Below are positions 1 to 5,852 of a DNA stretch of 12,616 nt, one piece after another. The position numbers and the translations under genes are program-made. The stretch covers positions 1 through 12,616 of the forward strand of contig DASWTI010000469.1 in assembly GCA_036402215.1 (NCBI GenBank), given 5' to 3'. Under the pieces are notes generated by a model that ran no database searches, was not told the DNA's origin, and worked only from the letters and a program-made list of their open reading frames with translations. How positions within the stretch are numbered: the stretch's first letter is position 1; each line of letters opens with the position of its first letter. Source of the stretch: DASXTS01 sp036402215. Its GTDB lineage: Bacteria > Actinomycetota > Actinomycetes > Mycobacteriales > Pseudonocardiaceae.

Positions 1-579
1 CTCCGGCAGCGTGGTGGCCGCGAGCCGCAGCCGCCGCACCGGGCGCAGCGCGAGCCGCACCGCGAGCCACGTGGTGCCGGCGACCACGGCGGAGAACGCC
101 ACCGCGGCGAACCCGATGACCACGGCGGCCCGGCGCAGCAGCGTCACCTGGCCCACCAGGTCGGTGCCGGCGACCACGAGCCGGCGGGAGCCGTCCGGCG
201 CGGTCACCACCTCGCCCACCCAGCGCCAGGACGTCCCGCCGACGACGGTGAACACCCCCTGGCCGGCGAGCAGCCCGCGCACGTCGCCGCGGTCGAAGCC
301 CAGCCCCGGCCCGCCGTCGGCCGGCTGCCCCGCGATGTCCAGCACGCGCACCTGGGGGTCACCGTCGAACGGCAGCACCCGGCCGTCGGCCACGATCGGC
401 GCGGCGCCGGCCACCGCGGCCCGCAGCTCGGTGTCCACGGTGCCGGTGAGCTCGGCGTCCACGGCCCGCACGGCCACCACGGCGAGCACCGCGAACCCGG
501 CGAGCATCACCGCGCCGACCGCCGCCGTGACGCGCAGCCCGAGGGTGCGGCTCGCCCACCAGCGGCGCAGCCGGGTCAC
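1..579 (-). CDS. Sensor histidine kinase, N-terminal part (cut by window edge)
   Basis: Membrane sensor kinase expected to autophosphorylate and pass phosphate to the response regulator encoded just upstream. Only the first 193 codons are inside the window, with no stop. Visible: a basic N-terminus (VTRLRRWWASR), TM1 at about residues 17-38, an extracytoplasmic sensor region of about 110 residues (39-150), TM2 at about 151-175, and the start of a HAMP-like linker (RLALRPVRRLRLAA). The catalytic HisKA and ATPase domains would lie beyond base 1, so kinase identity rests on this topology and on the partner gene. The start is the GTG at 579-577, overlapping the regulator's TGA by four bases (GTGA), so translation is probably coupled. 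The sensor region shows no motif I recognise, so the ligand is unknown. Confidence 0.85.
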   Translation of the reverse strand, partial: MTRLRRWWASRTLGLRVTAAVGAVMLAGFAVLAVVAVRAVDAELTGTVDTELRAAVAGAAPIVADGRVLPFDGDPQVRVLDIAGQPADGGPGLGFDRGDVRGLLAGQGVFTVVGGTSWRWVGEVVTAPDGSRRLVVAGTDLVGQVTLLRRAAVVIGFAAVAFSAVVAGTTWLAVRLALRPVRRLRLAATTLPE

Positions 580-1256
580 GGCTCCACCAGGTACCCGTGG
601 CCGCGCACGGTGCGCAGCAGGTGGCCGGCGCCCACGGCGTCCAGCTTGCGGCGCAGGTAGCCCACGTACACCTCGACGGCGTTGCGGGTGGCGGCCTGCT
701 CGTCGCCCCAGACGGAGCCGAGCAGCTCGTCCTTGCTCACCACGGTGCCTGCGCGCCGGGCCAGCTCGGTGAGCAGCGCGTACTCCCGCGGCGACAGCTC
801 CAGCGACTGCCCGGCCCAGGTGACGGCGCGCGCCGCGCGGTCCACCACGAGATCGCCGATGGTCAGCCGGGACGCGGTGTCGCCACGGCGCAGCAGCGCC
901 CGCAGCTGGGCCACCAGGACCACGAACGAGAACGGCTTCACCAGGTAGCCGTCGGCGCCCAGCTCCAGCCCGTCGGCCTGGTCGTACTCGCCGTCCTTGG
1001 CGGAGATCATCAGCACCGGGGTGGTCACCCCGGCGGCGCGCAGCCGCTGCAGCACCCGGTAGCCGGACAGCCCCGGCAGCATGATGTCCAGCAGCACCAC
1101 GTCGAACGTCCCGGACAGCGCGGCCCGCAGCCCGGCCGGCCCGTCGGCGGCCACCACCACCTCCATGCCCTCGGCGGTGAGGCCACGCTGCAGGGCGCGC
1201 CGCATCCCCGCCTCGTCGTCCACCACGAGCACGCGCGCCGCCCTGGAACCCGTCAC
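576..1256 (-). CDS. OmpR/PhoB-family response regulator
   Basis: DNA-binding response regulator of 226 residues, normal length for the family. The receiver domain (about 8-122) has the acidic pair D13-D14 in VVDDE, the phosphoacceptor D57 in VVLLDIMLPG, the switch S85 in ISAK and the conserved K107 in LVKPF. The winged-helix effector domain (about 130-226) shows SPREYALL, the recognition-helix stretch TRNAVEVYVGYLRRKL and the C-terminal wing TVRGHGYLV. The start is GTG at 1256 with only a weak ribosome binding site. The gene overlaps the kinase start by four bases and is divergent from a LolA/ABC operon. The 80-base promoter between them carries a triple direct repeat that this protein is the obvious candidate to bind. 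The family call is firm; the regulon is inferred. Confidence 0.95.
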   Translation of the reverse strand: MTGSRAARVLVVDDEAGMRRALQRGLTAEGMEVVVAADGPAGLRAALSGTFDVVLLDIMLPGLSGYRVLQRLRAAGVTTPVLMISAKDGEYDQADGLELGADGYLVKPFSFVVLVAQLRALLRRGDTASRLTIGDLVVDRAARAVTWAGQSLELSPREYALLTELARRAGTVVSKDELLGSVWGDEQAATRNAVEVYVGYLRRKLDAVGAGHLLRTVRGHGYLVEP

Positions 1257-1279
1257 GGGGCACTAGTCTCGGCCATGAT

Positions 1280-1319
1280 TCTCAGCTTGGCGGATGCTCT
1301 CAGCGTGGTCTCAGCCTCG
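1280..1319. promoter_or_regulatory. Triple TCTCAGC direct repeat, probable response-regulator operator
   Basis: TCTCAGC occurs at 1280-1286, 1298-1304 and 1309-1315. Each copy is followed by N-T-G/C-G, giving an 11-base unit TCTCAGCnTsG. The last two units abut, so the heptamers have an 11-bp period (one helical turn, 4-base spacer); the first lies 18 bp upstream. OmpR/PhoB-type dimers typically bind head-to-tail repeats of 6-7 bp at about 11-bp spacing, and the Mycobacterium tuberculosis PhoP box has this same 7-4-7 layout with a similar sequence (TCACAGC). The site lies between the divergent response regulator and LolA-like genes. Binding by the neighbouring regulator is inference. I could not assign convincing -10 and -35 elements on either strand. 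Confidence 0.65.
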
Positions 1320-1338
1320 GTACCGGATGGTCGTAACC

Positions 1339-2448
1339 ATGAATCGGAACAAGGTGGTCCTCGTCTCGGCCCTGACGGCTGCCGCGCTCGGTGTCGCCGG
1401 GCTCGCCGCGATCGCGGTGCCCGCCGGCGCCGGCACCCAACCCTCACTCCCGGAGGTGTCCGCCGAGGAGCTGGTCACCTCGGCCCTCTCGACGCACCCA
1501 CCGGCCCTCGCCGGGCGGATCGCGGTGGACAACGCGCTCGGCCTGCCGATGATCCCCGGGCTGCCGACGCAGCTCGGTGACGGCAGCTCGGACGTCAGCG
1601 TCTGGTACGACGGCGACGGCCGCAGCCGGGTCTCGCTGCCGAACGGCGCGGCCGAGCGGGTGATCGTGGACGACGGCACCACGGTCTGGCACTGGGACTC
1701 GGCGGAGCGCACGGTGGTCAAGGCGCAGCACGACGCCGACCGGGAGCCGAAGGCCGACACCCCGTTCGACCCGGCGGCGGTGGCCAAGGAGGTCCTGAAC
1801 CTGGTGCGGCCGACCAGCGTGATCTCGGTGGACGGCACCGCGCTGGTCGCCGAGCGGCCGGCCTACGAGCTGGTGCTGGCCCCGGCGCCGACCGAGCGGA
1901 CGCTGCTGCGGGAGGTCCGGGTGGCGATCGACTCGGAGACCCGGATGCCGCTGCGCCTGGTGGTGCTGACCAACGGCACCGACGAGCCGGTGTTCTCGGT
2001 GGGCTTCGAGGAGCTGACGGTCGGCGCGCAGGACGCCGGGCTGTTCACGTTCACCCCGCCGGCGGGCGCCGAGGTGACCGAGGACGACCAGGCGGACCGG
2101 CGCGGCCCGGGCACCGGCAGGGACGAGGGTGGCCCGCTGGCGAACCTGGCCGGGCCCGACCTGTTCGGCGACGGCTGGGACACCGTGGTGCTCGGCACGC
2201 TGCCGAAGGATCTGTTCGGCGGTGAGCGCGGCGGTGAGCGCGGCGACGACCCCGACGCCAACCGTCCCGGTGGCCCCGGCTTCGACCCGCGCGCCTTCCT
2301 GGACCGGATCGGCACGCCGGTGAGCGGCGACTGGGGCTCCGGCCGCCTGATCAGCACCGCGGTGGTCTCCGTGGTCATCACCGACGACGGCCGGGTGGCC
2401 GCCGGCGCCGTCCCCCAGCAGGTGCTGGTCGAGGCGCTGTCCCGGTGA
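1339..2448 (+). CDS. Exported LolA/DUF2092-like protein
   Basis: Predicted exported protein of 369 residues. A signal peptide or N-terminal anchor covers about 1-31 (MNRNK, then a hydrophobic run ending VPAGAG). Residues 40-245 resemble the LolA/DUF2092/RseB-like half-barrel fold: a SAEELVTSAL helix, VSVWYDGDGRSRVSL, VIVDDGTTVWHWD, then VRVAIDSETRMPLRLVV and FTFTPPAGAEV, the usual end of this domain. There is no lipobox cysteine. Residues 247-315 are a Gly/Asp/Arg-rich linker containing a duplicated GGER, followed by a C-terminal segment ending in AVPQQVLVEAL. The chosen start is ATG 1339, which opens directly into the signal peptide, with a weak GGATGG upstream; in-frame ATGs at 1294 and 1327 would add non-signal sequence. 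The gene overlaps the ABC ATPase by four bases, suggesting it feeds or senses the substrate of that transporter at the cell surface. The ligand is unknown. Confidence 0.8.
   Translation: MNRNKVVLVSALTAAALGVAGLAAIAVPAGAGTQPSLPEVSAEELVTSALSTHPPALAGRIAVDNALGLPMIPGLPTQLGDGSSDVSVWYDGDGRSRVSLPNGAAERVIVDDGTTVWHWDSAERTVVKAQHDADREPKADTPFDPAAVAKEVLNLVRPTSVISVDGTALVAERPAYELVLAPAPTERTLLREVRVAIDSETRMPLRLVVLTNGTDEPVFSVGFEELTVGAQDAGLFTFTPPAGAEVTEDDQADRRGPGTGRDEGGPLANLAGPDLFGDGWDTVVLGTLPKDLFGGERGGERGDDPDANRPGGPGFDPRAFLDRIGTPVSGDWGSGRLISTAVVSVVITDDGRVAAGAVPQQVLVEALSR
2221..2244 (+). repeat. 12-bp tandem duplication inside the LolA-like gene
   Basis: GGTGAGCGCGGC occurs twice head to tail (2221-2232 and 2233-2244), exactly in frame. 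It doubles a four-residue GERG unit in the flexible Gly/Asp/Arg-rich linker of the LolA-like protein. This is a likely slippage-prone spot that would change linker length without breaking the frame. Confidence 0.8.
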
Positions 2449-3416
2449 CCATGACGTCCCCCACGAGCACGTCCCCCGAGGCGGTCGCCACCACGGCGGC
2501 CGCCTCGGCGGTGCTGGCACGCGGGCTGCGCAAGGAGTTCGGCCGCACGGTGGCGGTGGCCGACGTGGACCTGGACGTACCGGCCGGCGCCGTGCTCGGC
2601 GTGCTGGGGCCGAACGGGTCCGGCAAGACCACCATGATCCGCATGCTGCTGGGGCTGTGCCGGCCCACCGCGGGCAGCGTCTCGCTGCTCGGCGAACCGA
2701 TGCCGGACGGCGCCGGCCAGGTGCTCCCCCGGGTCGGTGCCCTGGTCGAGGGGCCGGGCTTCCACCCGTTCCTGTCCGGCCGGGAGAACCTGCTGCGGCT
2801 GGCCGCGTTCGAGCCGCTGGTGCCGCGGCGCACCGCGCCGGCCGTGGTGGACGATGCACTGGCCAGGGTCGGCCTGACCGGCGCGGCCCGGCGCGCCTAC
2901 CGCGGTTACTCGCTGGGCATGAAGCAGCGACTGGGCCTGGCCGCGGCGCTGCTGGTACCGCGCGACCTGGTGGTGCTGGACGAGCCGACGAACGGCCTGG
3001 ACCCGGCCGGCACCCGGGACGTGCGGGCGATCATCGCCGAGCTGCGCGCCGCCGGGAGCACCGTGCTGGTCTCGTCACACCTGCTGGCCGAGGTGGAGGC
3101 GACGTGCACGCACGTCGCGGTGCTGCAGGCCGGGACGGTGGTCGCGCAGGGCGAGCTGAGCACCCTGCTGGAGGGTGACCTGCCGATGTTGGAGGTGAGC
3201 ACGCCGGAGGTGGAGGCGGCGCTGGCCGCGCTGCGCGGCGCCGGGGTGCCCGCGCGGGCCACCGCGCACGGCGTGGAGGCCGAGCTGCTGGGCACTGCGG
3301 CGCCGGTGGTGCTGGAGACGCTGGTGCGCGCCGGGGTGCCGGTGCACGAGGCACGGCGGCGGCGCACCGGGCTCGAGGAACTGTTCGCCGCGCTCACCGA
3401 GGAGGGCCGCCCGTGA
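2445..3416 (+). CDS. ABC transporter ATP-binding protein (BcrA/NatA-like)
   Basis: Cytoplasmic ATPase of 323 residues that should energise the permease encoded next. Counting from the GTG: Walker A GPNGSGKTT at 55-63; a Q-loop region reading LVEGPGF near 100-106, with Glu where most ABC proteins have Gln, as is common in the bacitracin/lantibiotic (BcrA) group; signature YSLGMKQR at 155-162; Walker B VVLDEP at 176-181; D-loop GLDPAG; and switch His in SSH at 210-212. The C-terminal 100 residues are the usual accessory extension ending FAALTEEGRP. The start may be GTG 2445 (GTGA overlap with the upstream stop) or ATG 2451; I favour the coupled GTG, weakly. The substrate cannot be told from the sequence; self-protection or lipid/peptide export are family options. 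Confidence 0.93.
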   Translation: MTMTSPTSTSPEAVATTAAASAVLARGLRKEFGRTVAVADVDLDVPAGAVLGVLGPNGSGKTTMIRMLLGLCRPTAGSVSLLGEPMPDGAGQVLPRVGALVEGPGFHPFLSGRENLLRLAAFEPLVPRRTAPAVVDDALARVGLTGAARRAYRGYSLGMKQRLGLAAALLVPRDLVVLDEPTNGLDPAGTRDVRAIIAELRAAGSTVLVSSHLLAEVEATCTHVAVLQAGTVVAQGELSTLLEGDLPMLEVSTPEVEAALAALRGAGVPARATAHGVEAELLGTAAPVVLETLVRAGVPVHEARRRRTGLEELFAALTEEGRP

Positions 3417-4282
3417 CCGCCGTGGTCCCGTCGCCGTCCGCGCCCCGGGTGCGCCCGGCACCGCTGCTCTCCATGGTGCGCAGCGAGCTGCGCTGGGTGT
3501 TCCGCCGGCCGCGGAACCTGGTGGGGCTGGGGCTGCTGTCGCTGCTGCCCGTGGTGTTCGGCGTCGGGATCGCGCTGGACGACGGACCCAACTCCGGTGG
3601 GGGCGGCGGCGATTCGTCGCTGATCTCCCAGGTGGCCGGCAACGGCCTGGTGCTGCCGGTGGCCGCGCTGTCGATGGCGATCTTCCTGTTGCTGCCGCTC
3701 GCGGTCTCCATCGTGGCCGCCGACGCGCTGGCCGGGGAGTCCTCGCACGGCACGCTGCGCGGCCTGCTGCTGGCCCCGGTGGGCCGGCTGCGGCTGGTCG
3801 TGGTGAAGGTGGCCGGCGTGCTGGCGCTGGCCGTGGTCGCCGTGCTGCTGATCGCGCTGGTCGGCGTGGTGACGGGGCTGATCGTGGTCGGCGACGCGGG
3901 CGGCACCACGCTCAGCCTGTCCGGCACCGAGCTGTCGCTGCCGGCGGTGCTGGCCAGGGTGGCGCTGGCCGCGGCGTGGACGGTCGGGCAGCTGTGCGCG
4001 ATCGGCGCGATCGCGCTCGCCGTGTCCTCGTTCACCGAGCACCCGCTGGTGGTGCTGGCGGTGAGCGTGGGCTGGCTGGTGATCAGCACGGTGCTGACCG
4101 CGATCCCGGCGCTGGACTGGCTGTGGCCGATGCTGCTGCCGACCGGCTGGCCGGCCATGGCCGACGTGCTGCGCGACCCGGTGCCGCTGGGTGAGCTGGC
4201 GCAGTCGACCTACCGGGCGGGGTGCTACGTGCTGATCGGGCTCGGCCTCACGTTCGCCCGCATGCTCACCCGGGACGCCTGA
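3413..4282 (+). CDS. ABC-2 type permease
   Basis: Integral membrane partner of the preceding ATPase, 289 residues with about six TM segments: roughly 36-55, 78-103, 130-160, 182-208, 212-234 and 268-285. Between TM2 and TM3 lies the typical ABC-2 motif ESSHGTLRGLL followed by LAPVGRLRLVVVKV (E..GT...L..P..R.....K), the cytoplasmic coupling region of this family. A glycine-rich extracytoplasmic loop (SGGGGGDSS) follows TM1. The start is GTG 3413, overlapping the ATPase TGA by four bases, so the two are almost surely coupled in translation. It is the last gene of the LolA-ABC operon, and a GC-rich hairpin starts three bases after its stop. The direction of transport is probably export, by family precedent. 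Confidence 0.92.
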   Translation: MTAVVPSPSAPRVRPAPLLSMVRSELRWVFRRPRNLVGLGLLSLLPVVFGVGIALDDGPNSGGGGGDSSLISQVAGNGLVLPVAALSMAIFLLLPLAVSIVAADALAGESSHGTLRGLLLAPVGRLRLVVVKVAGVLALAVVAVLLIALVGVVTGLIVVGDAGGTTLSLSGTELSLPAVLARVALAAAWTVGQLCAIGAIALAVSSFTEHPLVVLAVSVGWLVISTVLTAIPALDWLWPMLLPTGWPAMADVLRDPVPLGELAQSTYRAGCYVLIGLGLTFARMLTRDA

Positions 4283-4284
4283 CG

Positions 4285-4307
4285 CGGCAGGGGGCTCGGC
4301 CCTGCCG
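4285..4307 (+). terminator. GC-rich hairpin after the ABC operon
   Basis: CGGCAGGG (4285-4292) pairs perfectly with CCCTGCCG (4300-4307) around a 7-base loop, directly after the permease stop at 4280-4282. There is no U-tract, which is common for actinobacterial hairpin terminators, so this is a likely but unproven terminator that isolates the dehydratase gene downstream. Confidence 0.55.
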
Positions 4308-4336
4308 GATCGCGGGTGGGGCGGGAGGATGGGCGC

Positions 4337-4624
4337 ATGAGCGAACTGCTGAGCGACGAGCAGGTGGCGTCGGCGCTCGCCGGGCTGGACGGCTGGTCCC
4401 GCGAGGGCGACGAGATCGTGCGCACCACCGAGCGGGCCAGCTTCCCGGCCGCCGTCGAGGACGTCCGCCGGGTGGCCGAGGTGGCGGAGGCGCGCGACCA
4501 CCACCCGGACATCGACATCCGCTGGCGGACGCTGACCTTCCGGCTGTCGACGCACTCGGCGGGCGGCCTCACGGCCAAGGACACCGAGCTGGCCGCGGAG
4601 ATCAACCGGCTGCTGGCTCCCTGA
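4337..4624 (+). CDS. phhB: Pterin-4a-carbinolamine dehydratase (4a-hydroxytetrahydrobiopterin dehydratase)
   Basis: Small cytoplasmic enzyme of 95 residues, normal for the PCD/DCoH family. It dehydrates 4a-hydroxytetrahydropterin to the quinonoid dihydropterin, recycling the cofactor of aromatic amino acid hydroxylases. The catalytic core ARDHHPDIDIRW carries H55-H56-P57, and the third conserved histidine is H73 in STHSAGGLT, followed by KDTELA. The start is ATG 4337, with a good ribosome binding site GGGAGGA at 4323-4329; an in-frame ATG at 4316 has no such site. No aromatic hydroxylase lies in the window, so the enzyme may act elsewhere in the cell, or in molybdopterin-related metabolism as proposed for some members. 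Its last 23 bases overlap the end of the convergent glycosyltransferase gene. Confidence 0.93.
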   Translation: MSELLSDEQVASALAGLDGWSREGDEIVRTTERASFPAAVEDVRRVAEVAEARDHHPDIDIRWRTLTFRLSTHSAGGLTAKDTELAAEINRLLAP

Positions 4625-5801
4625 CCGGTGCGGCCGCCGGCTCCCGCGGCCGCACCGTGGCGGCGATCGCCACCAGGGTGAGCACGGCGGCCACCGGGTA
4701 GGCCCAGGCGGGCGCGGCCAGGTACCAGGGGCGCGGGATCGTCCAGATGGTCGGCTGCGCGTTGACCAGCAGCGGGATCAGGTAGCTGCCGACCAGCAGC
4801 AGCCAGAGCAGCGCCGCCGCGCGCACCGCGCCGCGGGCCGCCACCGGGCCGTGCACCAGCCAGATCAGCGCGGGCAGCACCCACACCCAGTGGTGACTCC
4901 AGGAGATCGGCGAGATCAGCAGGCCGTAGAACTGGACCACCACGATGATCGCCAGGGTGTCGCCGGCGCGCGCCGCGGCCCGCGCCGCGAACCCGGCGAG
5001 CACGGTGGCCAGCAGCACGGCCACCACCCAGGACGGGCCGAGCCCCACGTCGAACCCGGCCGTGCGGGTGAGGGCGCCGCGCAGCGACTGGTTGATCGCC
5101 GAGCCCACCGGCCCGATCCGCCCGGCGTCGCCGAGCAGGCTGAACCAGTACTGGCGGCTGGCCGTCGGCGCGATCAGGAACAGCAGGCCGACGCTGACCG
5201 CGAACCAGGCCGCCGACCAGGCCGCCGCCGCGTACCGCCGGGTGACCAGGAAGTAGAGCCCGGAGATCGCCGGGGTGAGCTTGACGCCCGCGGCGAGCCC
5301 GACCCCCAGGCCGCTCAGCACGTCGCGGGCGCCGGCCAGGGCCGCCAGCAGCACCGCGACCAGCACGATGTTGACCTGGCCGTAGTTGAACGTGGTGCGC
5401 ACCGGCTCGAACCACATGGCGAGCGCGGTCCAGAGCAGCGCGTACCGGGGAGCGGCGCCCACCAGCCGCCCGGAGCAGCGCGCGATCCAGTACAGGCAGC
5501 CGATGGACAGCACGTGCCAGCCGATGCGCACCACGTCCCACGGCAGCCAGGACAGCGGCAGCAGCACCAGCGCCGCGAACGGCGGGTAGGTGAACGGCAG
5601 CGGGAACTGCTCGGAGAACTCCCCCAGCCGGAAGTCGTACAGCGACCCGTCGAACAGCCCCGGCGGCGCGTGCCGGTACACCCGCAGGTCGATCATCGTG
5701 GTCGTCCTGGGCACGAACTGCAGCGCGAAGTGCGCCGTCAGCGAGACGGCCAGCAGCCACGGCGCGTACCGCAGCGCCCACTCCCGCAGCCGCGCCACCA
5801 T
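4602..5801 (-). CDS. GT87 (DUF2029) polyprenol-phosphate-mannose-dependent mannosyltransferase-like membrane protein
   Basis: Polytopic membrane glycosyltransferase of the GT-C fold, 399 residues from ATG 5801. Members such as mycobacterial PimE and MptC use polyprenyl-phosphate mannose on the outer face of the membrane to add alpha-1,2-mannose to phosphatidylinositol mannosides or lipomannan. Visible: TM1 at about 10-30; the catalytic-type Asp D38 in TMIDLRVY near the extracytoplasmic end of TM1; FTYPPFAA at 70-77; NYGQVN at 140-145; GVKLTP at 173-178; and SWSHHWVWVLP towards the C-terminus. These are typical DUF2029 landmarks. It lies 51 bases after the pullulanase on the same strand and may be co-transcribed. 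An in-frame GTG at 5837, 18 bases after a perfect AGGAGGTGA, is an alternative start. The acceptor substrate is unknown. Confidence 0.85.
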   Translation of the reverse strand: MVARLREWALRYAPWLLAVSLTAHFALQFVPRTTTMIDLRVYRHAPPGLFDGSLYDFRLGEFSEQFPLPFTYPPFAALVLLPLSWLPWDVVRIGWHVLSIGCLYWIARCSGRLVGAAPRYALLWTALAMWFEPVRTTFNYGQVNIVLVAVLLAALAGARDVLSGLGVGLAAGVKLTPAISGLYFLVTRRYAAAAWSAAWFAVSVGLLFLIAPTASRQYWFSLLGDAGRIGPVGSAINQSLRGALTRTAGFDVGLGPSWVVAVLLATVLAGFAARAAARAGDTLAIIVVVQFYGLLISPISWSHHWVWVLPALIWLVHGPVAARGAVRAAALLWLLLVGSYLIPLLVNAQPTIWTIPRPWYLAAPAWAYPVAAVLTLVAIAATVRPREPAAAPVREPAAG

Positions 5802-5852
5802 TCCCCGTCCCGTCGCCGCCCCCGCTGACCGGCGCACCTTACCCGCGGGCGG

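Noticed and set aside
1444..2859. Minus-strand open frame opposite the LolA-like and ABC genes
   Set aside because: Composition is Arg/Pro/His-rich with no recognisable domain, and it crosses the boundary of two well-supported plus-strand genes. Shadow frame.
2906..4555. Minus-strand open frame opposite the ABC ATPase and permease
   Set aside because: Gln/His/Arg-rich low-complexity translation, typical of the antisense of GC-rich genes.
4225..5781. Second minus-strand frame overlapping the mannosyltransferase
   Set aside because: The 4602-5801 frame has hydrophobic TM segments and DUF2029 motifs; this one is a frame-shifted shadow rich in Arg and Ala.
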